From contig CAXKVR010000360.1 in assembly GCA_964058845.1 (NCBI GenBank), positions 1 to 64,000 of the forward strand: a stretch of 64,000 nucleotides of DNA, in the 5' to 3' direction. Under the pieces are notes generated by a model. It saw nothing but the letters and a program-made list of their open reading frames with translations, was not told the origin of the DNA and did not search any database. A program made the translations under genes and the position numbers. Below, piece after piece: positions 34,863 through 47,012 of this stretch (the first letter of the stretch is position 1; the number at the start of each line of letters is the position of its first letter). This DNA is from Carex sylvatica (Eukaryota; Streptophyta; Magnoliopsida; Poales; Cyperaceae).

Positions 34863-37731
34863 TTACAGCCAGAGAACCAGCAGATAGCCTGACAGGTCCA
34901 AAACAATCTGGGGTAGTAGTAGAAGTAGGAGCAACCTACCTAAACTTAACTGAGAGAGAAAGTACAAGGAAAATAACAACTCGGCAGCCACTGCCAAGCA
35001 TTTCGAGAGAGAGGAGAATACCATCGGGCGATAAACCATTCTACTTATGGGGATGTTGTTCCTTAGTCTCAAAAAAGCACTGGCAGGGGAGATGAGCCCC
35101 TTGTTCAAGCAATCTTCGACCCTCAAAACCACACTCCGGTCCAGAATACCATTGGAAGATAGAAGAAAAAAGTGGCCGGATCTGTGTATGAGACGAGGTA
35201 AAAAAAAAAAAAAATTAAGAAACCATGAAGCAATTTAAAAGCGACCGGAAAAGGTATGCCCATAAAAATCTACATTACTGCTACTGTTCTGTCTCCACCA
35301 GGAAGTAACAACATACAAACACTATTATTTTATATGGTGTAAAGTTGTTAAGCCATGATGTGTCTGTAGAATACCAAAATTAGCTCCCAATGCCCCAAGA
35401 AAGGCAAAGTGGAGAAACTTAATTCCTACAAAAAGTAAGCGAACTCTAAATGCACGTCTGCTCCCTATACATACCATTTCACTGGTAATATCGGCCACTC
35501 AGATTTTCACTAGTATCTAGAGAAGAGAAAGAAAATTACACAAGGAGGTGGTAATTAAGCTGAGAAACATAAAGAACCTGATGTTTACTCCTAGGGTAAA
35601 ATACGAGTTGCCCTTAGCACGCACTTTAAGTACCTCATCTGCATAGCAGTCTTCAGTGCCATCCTCTTTCTTTATGGAGTTACGCCAAGGAACAAAAAGA
35701 AAAGCTTAGTTATATTGTGTTTAATCTGTGTTGTACATACTCCTAGTCCATTTTTGTTTGATTCATATTTTAGATTTATTTAGTCATACAAATGAAAGTA
35801 TCAGTATCTCTAACAGTTGTATTTGGATGAGTTGATATTTATTTATGTGTTTTTAACTTTTATGGAACTTATATATTGTTGCCAAAGGGGAGATCTTTTG
35901 GGTTTAGTCAAACATGCTTCACATACCATTCCTAACAAAACCACATCTTCGGGACTGCAGCAAATCTCAGCATTTCTCCTCAACTCTTCGTGAATCTCAA
36001 GCAACCTTGTGTGTCTACTGCACGCAATTGCCCTAACAAGAAGCTTCTCCACATCTATGCAGCTCTGGTCAATTGTAAGTGTCGCCTCCTTATTACCAGT
36101 AAGCGGGTCCACGATAATTGACCCATGGACACACCTGACTTGCCGATCTGGCCCCAGCTCAATCCTCACAAAAGGAGCCAGACTCCCTGGCTCTCTGCCT
36201 CCATTTTCAGTATCAAGCCAGTAAGTCAACTTCAGCCCGGGTATCTCTAACCCGGAGAACTGCAACTCAGAATCCTGACCTAACTGCATCATTGTTTTGC
36301 CACCTATCTCACCAGTCTGACTACTGTCTGAGATCAGGTTAAAGCGAATTGCATCTCGCCACCTCCCTTGACACAGTATCTTCGCCTGCTTTACTATGGT
36401 GTCCATAACAAGCACGGCACACAGCTCATGAAGTATCATGTAGAGGATATTAAACGGGTTCTCTGAAACCGCCATGCGACGCTCCAAGTCATCACCAAGT
36501 GCGTATCTACGGGATGTTTCAAGCTTGATAGGCCCTGTCTTCTCCCCTACGAGTAATTCCAGATGCAGGATTCGCCAGAGATGCAAGTGGCATCGGTACC
36601 CTAGTGTCAAAAGTACCTTGAATTGTCCATCAACCCGAAGGGTGACGATTCCATCAGAGACTGAGATGTTAGACACTTCCTTTGGGATAACAGTATCTAG
36701 AAGTTTCGACCGAACAAGGGTGCTAAGTTTCTTCAGTGCCGGTTTCAGCTCTGCCTCCGGAAGAGTGCTCTTTATACCAATATCTTCTATGCATTTGGGA
36801 AGTCTGCTGTATCGACCTGTAATCAAATATATCCATTGTTTCATCAATTATCAGATATAGATCTGTTTACAAATTGCTGGTGTATGACTTGAAGGTAGCT
36901 AGTTAATACCAATATCACCAATCTAGTTAATTTATGCTGGTATATTGCCTTGGAAGTAGCTAATCAATACCAGTATAACGAGTGCTGTACTACTATCCTT
37001 TGGTACACTTCGTACTGATGAGGTTGGAGCTAAGTCTAACAAAAAAGGATATCACAGGAAACTTTCTTGTTTAGGCCATGGCAAGTACCAATTCAAGTAG
37101 GCTAATACCAGTACGATAGTTTCCAGTGCTATTTCTTTCTCTAAGCCAAATATCACATGTATTAAGTTACCCTCCTAAGTTCAAGTATTGCTCATGACAG
37201 GCACTCCATGACTCCAAGAAAGAACATTAAAAGAAATGAATAATGTGACATGTTATATCACATTATATTCCATAGAAGTTTCGATTGTGGGTTTCTTATG
37301 CATCTTGAAGCAATAATACAAAGAAACAAAAGCTTCACCATTTCAGATTTGAATGGAAGAAGAAAGTACACATTCAAATCACAGTTCCATTCTATAGTAC
37401 ACATCCTAACCGTGAAATGAGGAGCAGTACCTGTACGAAAGACCTCAATGGCAGAGGGGATGTCGTGAATGGGGTGTGCGGCATGTTGAAGCTCTTTATG
37501 CACAAAAAACAGCGAATCAGCTGCCCGAGTAACATAGAGGCCAAGCAGGCTCTGCCTGGTTTTTTCGATGAACCTGAGAAGATCGATCTTCATCTCATCA
37601 TAGGATGGTTTCCGGCCGAGCTCGTCCCCCTTCAGGCTCTTCTTCATGAGCTCCTTAAGCGACAGGTACGATTCCTCCGCCACTCGCCGGACCAACGCCA
37701 TGAACTCCACTGTCTCGCCACCCACCTCCAT
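34863..37731 (-). CDS. Truncated Mediator subunit 14 (MED14/SWP)-like gene, unit 1
   Basis: Predicted exons on the minus strand are 37731-37431, 36816-35927, 35669-35578 and 35181-34863. All introns have GT-AG ends and matching phases, and the total is 1602 nt (533 codons plus stop) with no frame break. Recognised MED14 blocks are LVRRVAEESYLSLKEL at the N-terminus, RYSRLPKCIEDIG, LGYRCHLHLWRILHLELLVG, ALGDDLERRMA, IDPLTGNKEA-type text as VDPLTGNKEAT, DQSCIDVEKLLVRAI, EVLKVRAKGNSYFTLGVNI and FFLLSSNGILDRS. Mediator links transcription factors to RNA polymerase II, and MED14 is its backbone. Only the first quarter of the roughly 1,700-residue protein remains. About 30 conserved residues are missing in exon 1, between QSLLGLYV and TRAADS. 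After about 35,045 the frame encodes a leucine-rich tail unlike MED14. It is probably a segmental fragment; whether it is expressed is unknown. Confidence 0.78.
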
Positions 37732-38813
37732 CCTGTCAAAATATCCGAAATTGAAGAAGAAAAGATCCAAAACCCTAGTTTGTTTGTGCCGCTGAGAGAC
37801 ATTGAAGCTCGTGTCGAACCTTCGAAAATTGCGAGACGTCACCGGTTTCTACTAATCAAATCAAGCAGCTGAGTTTCTCGGCGGTGCCTCGCGAATCGCT
37901 ATCGGAGGGAAAGGCTGATTCTTGCTTTTGATAAAACGACTGGAATTTGGAGGGAAAGATTGATTCTTGTTCTTTGGGCGCCCGTAAGAGATGTTCCCCG
38001 CCAGATCCCAAGATAATAAGGATTCGTTTCTCCTCAGGTACCTGACTCAACACAGTTGAAATGGACGATCCAGATTTACTCTCAGTCGGTGGCTATTGGG
38101 AATGGCTCATAAGTGTTATTTGTGCTGTGAGATTCGTGTCAAGTTAAAATAACAATCTGGGACCATCCGTTTCAATTGTACTAAGTCAAGTAACCTGAGG
38201 GGGTTTGATAGAATTCAGATAATATAGAATGTAATTTCACATAGTTGGTAATTAACTTTCAGAAAAACCCCTGCAATTTTCGCTATTCCTCATACCATAG
38301 AGAATAATTATAAAACTAAATATATAGCCATATAGGTCAAGCAGAATCTGACCGCAATTTGAAATACAGAGCAAAAAGATACATGCATCACATCTTTTAT
38401 TCTATGTTAAACCCAAAACATTATTATTATTTTTTTAGTTACAATTTGTTAAAAAAAAAGTACATAATCTCGATTTTTATTTTTTATGGAATACAATGAA
38501 AAGCATAAAATATTAAACACAACCAAAATTTATACTTCTTTTAGAATGAAATGACCACAAAATTATGAAACAAATAAAGAAGAGGACAACAAAAATGAAT
38601 GTAAAAGAAAATAAATACTGGCTGAATACACCAGATGATACTATAAAAATAGACAAACATAGAAATTAGAAAATAATAATTGAAATAAAAAATGCAGTGG
38701 TACAAATTTTGTCTCTCTATGAAAGATATATCCAGCTTCAACTCTCAAAGATGATATCTAAAATATACCGAAATATATTGAGGTTCAACTCTCAAAAATA
38801 TAGAAATATATCG
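37732..38813. other. Upstream region of the MED14-like gene, unit 1
   Basis: Leader and promoter region of the minus-strand gene. No clear TATA box is identified. Beyond 38,200 it is AT-rich without a gene, up to the retrotransposon insertion site. Confidence 0.5.
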
Positions 38814-38818
38814 GTGCC
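38814..38818. other. Target-site duplication GTGCC, left
   Basis: GTGCC directly precedes the left LTR and is repeated at 50406-50410 after the right LTR. Unit 2 has a single GTGCC at 60900-60904 in the unoccupied site. Confidence 0.97.
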
Positions 38819-40151
38819 TGTGACGTAGCGAAATCTGAAGAATATTAAAATAATAAAAATTTCGAAATATTAAGTTCATCTGAATTTTTCTGAATTTAAA
38901 TCTAATGCCTTGATATATTTTTTTCTAATTTTATTCTGAATTTTCTGAGTCGAGGCATTTAGAATCGAATTTCTGATTTGATCGAATAAAAATAAACCTA
39001 TCCGAATTGAAATATCAAATGGATCATTAAATTATACATATGAATATATCTATATGTATATATATATGCTATAATGCAAATTTCTATTTAAATTAAGCAA
39101 GGGCTTTTCTTGAAAAATTTACATATATGCAATATTGGAAGTTTAATGGGCCTATTAGCAAAATTGCCAAAACTAATCCAAAACCTTGATCTTTTCTCTT
39201 CCTTTGGCCGTGACCCCTTGTGTGTATACGTGTGTGTGTGTATTGTGTGTGGTGGGTGGCGGAAACAAAGAGGAAAAGAGAGGGAGAAGGTGAGAAGAGA
39301 GAAAAAAGTGAGATCCGAGTACACCGAATCGATCAGACGTACGCGAAATCGAGTTTGGAGCAAAGCACTACCACCTTGATCATCTCCTTCTCTTCAATTT
39401 GGTATATTTCATCTCTCTTGAAACCCTAATTGTCGAATTGAATCGATTTTTGTTAGAAATGCGAAACCGTGTTGAATTGATCGAATTCCATTCGAATTAC
39501 TTGTTGATTTCTTGATTTTATACCGATTTCTTAAGGTTTCACTTTGAATCCGAAAATTTAGTTAGGGTTTGTTTAGATTCTGAAATTAAGGTGTTAATTT
39601 GTATAATTGAGGTTTCTAAATCGTTCTGTATCGAATTTTCTGAGTTTTGATCGAAGTTCTGAAAATCTGAGTATCGAAACCCTAACTTTGATTAAAATCG
39701 ATTTGCATGATGATTAATTGACTATAGGATGTCATATATGTGTATTTGAATTGAATAAGTATCATGCATTTCAATTTTGTATCGATTCGATTGTTATACC
39801 GAGTTTCGATCCGAATCGAGGGTTAATTGGGTAATCAAGTTGGTACCAAGAACTTAGAGTATATGTGTTGCATGATATAGATAGGTATATGCACCATGAA
39901 TACCAATCTTGTATATTGTTTAGCATAGTTATGGTAATCGATAACCAAAAATCTGAATCGTTTACTAATCGAGCAAGTTAGCACCGGTACCAAACCGGTA
40001 TCAGGTATACATGATATCAATTGATATGAAAACTCTACCGTACCAGCCTACAACATGTTAGGAACCAATATACGGTGTTTAGAACGAGTTTCGATCGAAA
40101 CCGATCGGAATTCGGTTGCAAACAAAGCCTAAAACACTTCTGTACCAATCT

Positions 40152-40481
40152 TTGCGGGCCCGTAATGGTATGTGTATGGTGACTTGCGGGCCGCAACCAA
40201 GTCTGGTACCAAGCGAAATCCTGTAGAAATGTCCAGTACCAAATGTCTTGCGGGCCGCAACCGGTTCTCTTGCGGGCCGCAAGAAGGGGTGTGAATACCG
40301 AGAAGCTCTCGGGCATTTTTCAGATAGTTATCTTGCGGGCCGTAATAGGTTTATACGTTAGGTTTTGCGGGCCGCAAGGGAGTCCGGTACTTAGCCATTT
40401 TTTTTTCTTTCTTGCCTAATTCCATTCCGGGCCGCAACAACTTGTCTTGCGGGCCGCAAGGAGACCTCCTGCGGGCCGCAA
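40152..40481 (+). promoter_or_regulatory. Nine-copy GC-rich near-palindrome cluster in the 5' LTR
   Basis: The 13-bp motif TTGCGGGCCGCAA (arms TTGCGG and CCGCAA around a central G) occurs at 40184, 40248, 40270, 40365 and 40447, with variants at 40152, 40333, 40427 and 40470. The surroundings are AT-rich, so the motif stands out. The cluster ends 7 bp before a TATA box, which suggests an upstream activator or silencing-sensitive (CG-rich) region of the LTR promoter. The same cluster is at 48348-48677 in the 3' LTR. Confidence 0.7.
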
Positions 40482-40487
40482 CCATAG

Positions 40488-40495
40488 TATAAAAT
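40488..40495 (+). promoter_or_regulatory. Candidate TATA box of the LTR promoter
   Basis: TATAAAAT directly follows the palindrome cluster. The transcript start would lie about 30 bp downstream. Other TATA-like text exists in the AT-rich left part of the LTR (near 39,055), so the assignment is not certain. Confidence 0.5.
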
Positions 40496-42218
40496 CTGAA
40501 AATTCAGAAATGAATTAAGTCAAATAAATTACATAAAAACGTACCGATCGAAGCGTAACTTATCGAACATAGAGTAAGGATTTAATACAGCGTGTAACTG
40601 TATGTTATAGCAGGTTTAGCAGGACAATCAGGTGAATCCCGGAATACCGAAAGGAGTTCAGACCAACCGTAAGCGACACGAAAAGTACAAAGGTGCGGGG
40701 GTTCACGGGATTTTTCCTGAGGTTCAATTAGGAATTAAATAGGACGTTTTTAAATTGCATTTTGAATTTCTGATTTCAAGCATCATCTGAGCATTGCATA
40801 ACTAATTGAACTGTTTTATCTGTTGATCTGCATTCTGGTATGGTTTACCGATTGAACTGTTATTCTGATTCTGATAGAGAATGAAACCACAGTGAATTGC
40901 TACTATTATATATATATATATATCACTGTAAGTGATATTCTGTTCTGCGAAATCTAGAGTATACACTAGATTTCGATTTCGGGAACCATATGCGCATTGG
41001 GGAACGACCCCTCTGAGTCCAAACCGGTTGGAATGGGGATCTGTTATTCTGTGACTATAACTGTGGTAGATAAGATTCTGTTATTCTGATTTCTGCTCTG
41101 ATTTCTGGAACTAAATACTGGAAAGGATATATCTGTATGATTGGAACTGTAATGTCTGATTAAGAACCAGTCTTTTGTAAATGGTTAAGCCAAAGCACTG
41201 CAGATGAGGGTCTGATTTGATTGCACGGGGAGCGACATCTGTAGGTGTATGAAACCCTACAGATGCAGGTATGTTCTGGGACCAGTTCGGTGGAACATCT
41301 GCATGTGCTACCAGAAATCTGAGTTTAATTAAGACCCAATATTCTGATATGTTTCTGATGATTCTGTTTAAAGGCATTTAAAGATGTAGATTCATTTGAT
41401 TATCGATTCAAAGCTTTGCATTCATGCTTTAACTCTGATTTTAGTTCCGTATTTAATTCTGACGTGAATATCTGATAAATCCAGTAGCTTCGGCACTGAG
41501 ATAAACCGCGAAAAGGTTTTTCTCACCCGTTTCCTTGTGAAACATTTCAGGAAAGAAGGACTAGAGGCTTTCGGGATCAGACAGTGAGCTATCTGAGGTG
41601 TTAGGTATATGTATGCCCTGTTTTGAGATCGTTGTACTTGTTTAGTACTTGGATCAACTTTTGTTGTATATATATCCAGCTAACCGGACTTGCGTAAATA
41701 TTTCTAAACGGTTTCGATTTATGTTTTAAAATTTTATGTGCTTGCTTTATGCTTTCCATGCTATGTGTATGTATGCTTTTATGTTTTCAAAGTTTATGTT
41801 TTAAAAGTTATATGGTCTTTTGCATATATGTTTTTGTTGTGACATGATATGAATTTGGGGGTTTAAATGAATACGGGTGGGATGACCGGCGTGGAGGGTC
41901 TATACTCCACGGTACCTGATATTTATAATTCTGACTAATCCGGGTAGATATAAATAAAAAAAAAAATTTGGTTTTCTGATATGATAAGTCATTGTTCTAT
42001 TGGTTTTATCGAATCGAATTTACAAAGGCATGTATAAAAGTTTTGAAAAGTTTCGGATCAGTTTTAAACTGATTTCAGATTTAATAAAATTGATTAAGTG
42101 TTCGGTTTGGGATAAAAACACCATTTATCTTATCGTAAATGCCTGGTGAATATATACGATCTATATATTCACGGCGATACCGTCATGCCCCTGATCTCGG
42201 GGTGTGACAGTATTGAGG

Positions 42219-42230
42219 TGGTATCAGAGC
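42219..42230 (+). other. Primer-binding site, initiator tRNA-Met type
   Basis: TGGTATCAGAGC, nine bases after the end of the 5' LTR, is complementary to the 3' end of initiator methionine tRNA and would prime minus-strand DNA synthesis. Confidence 0.93.
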
Positions 42231-42377
42231 AATGGTTTAAACGCCTAACCAGACCTGACAGGATAAGCGACTGGGTTAAGTATGGGTTAGTAAGTAAAGA
42301 TAGACTAACTGATTTGTGAAATGAACTGTTCTGATATCTGATCTGTGAACTGAACTGTTCTGATATCTGAATAGATT

Positions 42378-45300
42378 ATGGGTGAAAGGGGATTCGCAGA
42401 AAGAGAATTTGCAGAGATCTTGCTGGCGGCCTATGAAAGGGGCCGTACCGCAAATGAAAGGGCAAATCAAGGACAAGCAGCAGGAGCCGGAACAGCTGGA
42501 GAAGAGTTCCGTCAGCTTTATGAAACATTTATGAGGTTGAAACCCCCTCGGTTTGACGGATCGGGGGGATACACCGCAGCTGAAGAATGGATCTCAGGAG
42601 TAAAAGATAAGTTTGAGCTGTGCCGCGTACCGGAAGGAAATAAAGTGGAGTTAGCTGTGCAGTTGCTGGAAAAGACGGGTAGACACTGGTGGGATGGTAT
42701 AAAGATTGAATACGCGGGGGTTGCGCAAGGTATTACATGGGAGGAGTTCGAGCGGAGATTCGGAGAACAATTTCTGAGTAGCTTGCACAAAGAAGCTCTG
42801 AGAAGCCAGTTTCTGAACTTAAAACAGAATGAGAGATCTGTTGAGGATTACAACCGGAGGTTCTATGAGTTGTCTAGATATGCACCTGATGTAAAGGTGG
42901 ATGTTGTGAGATACCGAAGGCAGTATTTAGACGGGTTGGATCCGAGGGTTGCACTGGCGATACATCACACTCCGGCAGAAGGGATTCCAGCTTTGATGAA
43001 GTGTGCGGAGGAAACAGAAATGTATCTCAAGAGAAGCAGGCAACAAAGCCAAGCAAGAAATGTCAGACCTAAATTTGACTCGCGCCAGCAGGCTAGTGGA
43101 TCGGGGGCTAGACCACCAGCTCCTCGATACCCAACTGGAGGTCAGGTTGTACCGAGTTTCACCCCTGGAGCTCCTAAGCCATGGTGTCGCCATTGCAATA
43201 TGCCACACACCGAGTCTCAGTGTCGCCGCTTGAAACAGACCTGCTTTCGTTGTGGCAGCACTGATCATTGGATTAAGGATTGCCCGAACACTTATTCGGG
43301 TTCAGCTGGAGGCAGTAGCAGCGGTGCGGGTTATAGAGTACCGCAGGGGCAAGGACGTGGAGGCTTACCGTTGATCAGGAGTCGAGGTATGGTACCGCAG
43401 CAGCGGGGAGGTAGAAATGGAGGAAGGGTGAGCATGAGAGCTATAGATGTAGTTGAGTTGCCTGAGGAGAGCACCGAGATAGCACCGGTTCCTACTCAGA
43501 CGGATCTGATGGCAGGTATAATCTCTATCTCGGGCTATCTTGCATATGTGTTAGTTGATACGGGTTGTAGCCATTCAATCATTGCGAGTGCATTAGTGGA
43601 TAAATGTGGGTGGGCTACCGAATCGAGCGGGCGAGTATTGGACATTAATACCCCTCTCGGTTCAACTACCAAAATTGCACGAACTTGCCGAGACCTGAAG
43701 GTACGAGTAGATGGAAGGGATTTTACCGCAGATATGTTGGTTATGGATATAACCGACTATGATGCCTTACTGGGTTTTGATTGGCTAGTCGAGCATGTAG
43801 CCACCATAGATTGCGTGCATCGGTCTGTTCTGTTTGGTTTGCCAGGAGGTTCGTGTGTCTTTAAGTGTAGAGGAGCCAAGGAGATGGTACCGTATGTTTC
43901 TGCAATTGAGACGAGACACCTGATAGAGTCTGGGTGTCCAGCCTACTTGATAATGGTTATGAGTACCAACATTAAGGTTCCGGAGATATCTGACATTCCA
44001 GTTGTTGCAGAGTTTGCAGACGTATTTCCTGATGAGATTACAGGTTTACCGCCGGATCGTGAAGTGGATTTTAATATCAATCTGATGCCGGGCACACTAC
44101 CAATATCGAAGGCACTGTACAGAATGGCACCAGCTGAGCTGAAAGAGCTGAAGGTGCAGCTAGAAGAAATGTTGGAAAAGGGCTTTATCCGACCGAGTAC
44201 CTCACCCTGGGGAGCACCGGTGTTATTCGTGAGAAAGAAGGATGGTACATTGAGGTTATGCATCGATTACCGCGAGCTGAATAAGGTTACTGTGAAGAAC
44301 AAGTACCCGTTACCGAGGATCGATGACTTATTCGATCAATTGCAAGGATCCTCGGTTTATTCCAAGATTGATCTGAGAACCGGGTATCATCAGCTCCGTA
44401 TCAACTCAAGTGACGTAGAAAAGACAGCTTTCCGAACTCGGTACGGGCATTATGAGTACCGGGTCATGCCATTCGGATTGACAAACGCACCGGCAGCTTT
44501 TATGGATTTAATGCAACGAGTTTTTTGGGATTTGTTGGATACAAGTGTAGTAGTGTTTATAGATGATATATTGATTTATTCCCGATCGATGGAGGAGCAT
44601 GAAGAGCATCTGAGGGTTGTACTGCAAAGACTGAGGGATCACAAGTTGTATGCGAAATTTTCGAAGTGCGAGTTTTGGATGAACAAAGTGGCTTTCTTGG
44701 GGCATATTGTGTCAGGCGAGGGTTTGGCAGTGGATCCGGAAAAGATACGAGCAGTTACGGAATGGAAGAGGCCAACCACAGTTACAGAAATTCGAAGTTT
44801 CCTCGGCTTGGCCGGGTATTACCGCAGATTTGTTAAAGGATTCTCGCAGTTAGCCCGACCACTTACGGCATTACTGCATAAAGGTGTTAAGTTCGAATGG
44901 GGCTAAAAACAGGAAAGGAGTTTTGAGGAATTAAAGAGTCGGTTAGTTTCAGCACCGATTCTAACTATGCCAATAACTGGAAAGGATTACACGGTGTTTA
45001 CCGACGCTTCTCGTGCGGGTTTAGGTTGTGTATTGATTCAAGAAGGCCAAGTCATTGCGTATGCATCGCGGCAGTTGAGACCGCATGAGCAAAATTATCC
45101 GACGCACGATTTGGAGTTGGCAGCCGTGATATTTGCACTGAAGATTTGGAGACACTATCTATATGGCGTCAAATGTCAGATATTCACCGATCACAAGAGT
45201 TTGAAATATGTCTTCACTCAGAAGGAATTGAATCTGAGGCAAAGGAGGTGGCTGGAGCTAATGAAAGATTACGATTTGGATATCCAGTATCATGCAGGAA

Positions 45301-46970
45301 AGGCTAATGTAGTAGCAGATGCTTTAAGTCGGAAAAGTCAAGTTAATCTGGCAACCGCGATCACAAGTGAAGTGCGGTTAATCGAAGAGATGAGGCTTAT
45401 GAGCTTGTATGTCGGAATATCTGGAGAGTTAGCAGAAGCAGTATCAGCTCATTTGATTAAGTCTGAAGCAGGCACGAGCAAGTCAGCCGGAGTAAGTATG
45501 ATAGCTGCAGTAATAGAAGTAAGACCAGAGTTACATGATCGTATCCGGGTAGCTCAGCAAAGAGATCAGAAATGTCAGAAATTCTGGGAGTATGCAACAT
45601 CGAACCAAGATAGTCATTTCAAGTTGGATAGTGAAGGTATGTTGCGGTTTGACAACCGTATATGCCTTCCGGATGATTCGGAGTTAAAGACCTTAGTTTT
45701 ATCAGAGGCACACGATTCTGGATACACGATTCATCCGGGAGAAGTAAAGATGTATCAGAATCTGAGACGGTATTTCTGGTGGCCCAACATGAAAAGGGAA
45801 GTGACGGGATATGTAGAGAAGTGTCAGGTTTGCCAGCAGGTCAAAGCTGATCGACGGAAATCAGCTGGATTGCTGCAACCAATGGATAAGAAGCGAGGGA
45901 AATTCGAGGTTATTGCCATGGACTTTGTATCAGGGTTTCTGAGAACAACGGGTCGATATGATACTATCTGGGTGATTGTGGACACGTTGACGAAAGTTGC
46001 GCATTTTATTCCGCTTGGACCCGATACATCGGGACGGACACTAGCTGGATTATTTCTGAAAATGTTTGTTAAGTATCACGGATGTCCGAGGGAAATCATA
46101 TCTGATCGGGATACCAGATTTACCTCACATTTTTGGAAGAGTTTTCAAGAGAATATGGGCACGAAGTTGAGGTTCAGCACAGCGCACCATCCTCAGACTG
46201 ACGGACAATCTGAAAGGACGATTCAGACTTTAGAAGATATGCTACGGGCCTGTGCTTTGAGTTTTCCGGGATCGTGGCTCGATCATTTGCACTTGGCGGA
46301 ATTTGCATACAATAACAGCTTCCATTCGAGTATCGGGATGCCACCATACGAAGCTCTGACTGGTGAAACTTGCAGGACACCGTTGTGGTGGGGACCGACG
46401 GGTATTCATCCGTCTACTGGGCCAGAACTGATTCAGGAAGCAGCGGAGAAAACGCAAGTGATACTGAGCCGATTGAAGTCAGCTCAGGATAGACAAAGGA
46501 AGTATGCGGATATACACCGTAGACCGCTGGAATTTCAGGAAAGCGAGCATGTTTGGCTTCGTGTATCTCCGACTAGAGGAGTGCACAGATTCGGAGTTTC
46601 GGGTAAGCTGAGTCCGCGATACATCGGACCATTTCAGATTTTAAGTCGAGTTGGACTCGTGGCTTATGAGTTGGCATTGCCACCGGCGTTAGACCGGGTT
46701 CATCCGGTATTCCATGTTTCGCAGCTTCGCAAATATGTACGGGATCTGTCACATTGCATCGATCATTCCAATCTGTTTCTGGACGAGAACCTTGCTTATA
46801 CTGAAGGACCGATGCGGGTATTAGATCGAAAGGAGCAACGGTTGAGAAACCGAGTGGTAGATCTGGTATTGGTGCAGTGGGGACGTCATTCGGAAAAAGA
46901 AGCTACGTGGGAATTGGAGGCAAAGATCCGAGAGCAATACCCTGAGTTATTCGATGATTCAGGTATGTAA
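42378..46970 (+). pseudogene. gag-pol: gag-pol polyprotein, interrupted by one in-frame stop
   Basis: One frame runs from the ATG at 42378 to the stop at 46968-46970 (1,530 sense positions), broken only by TAA at 44904-44906 (codon 843). In order: the retrotransposon gag domain (about residues 55-215), a CCHC zinc knuckle (289-302, [10 protein letters not shown]...C), the aspartic protease with its DTG at 394-396, the reverse transcriptase with FIDD at 727-730 and an upstream catalytic aspartate at 665, then after the stop RNase H (FTDAS), an HHCC zinc-binding region, the integrase core with D, D and E residues ([26 protein letters not shown]) and a chromodomain-like end ([10 protein letters not shown]). 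Gag, protease and RT lie before the stop; RNase H and integrase lie after it. As sequenced the element cannot make the whole polyprotein without readthrough. Confidence 0.93.
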
Positions 46971-46998
46971 TTAAGTTCAGAGGACTGAACTTATTTTT

Positions 46999-47012
46999 AA
47001 GGAGGGGAGAAA
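46999..47012 (+). other. Polypurine tract
   Basis: AAGGAGGGGAGAAA directly precedes the 3' LTR and would prime plus-strand synthesis. Confidence 0.9.

Larger units (their letters stand above)
38819..42209 (+). repeat. 5' LTR (3391 bp)
   Basis: Starts TGTGACG and ends GTGTGACA. It contains a telobox-like AAACCCTAA near 39,421, a cluster of nine GC-rich near-palindromes at 40152-40481 and a TATA box at 40488. The short open frames inside are repeated exactly in the other LTR and have no recognisable domains. Confidence 0.97.

Noticed and set aside
34863..35044. Leucine-rich tail as a membrane segment of the MED14-like protein
   Set aside because: It follows the point where MED14 similarity ends and is probably read from intron or unrelated DNA; I kept it only as the formal end of the open frame.
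37417..37872. 151-codon plus-strand frame opposite MED14 exon 1
   Set aside because: It is the antisense of a well-supported coding exon, and the MED14 blocks are on the minus strand.
40152..40481. CRISPR-like array from the evenly repeated GC-rich motif
   Set aside because: The repeats are 13 bp, spacers vary, and the sequence is inside a plant LTR; no cas genes.
39088..41377. Short open frames inside the 5' LTR, repeated in the 3' LTR
   Set aside because: Their identity only reflects LTR identity; no recognisable domains.
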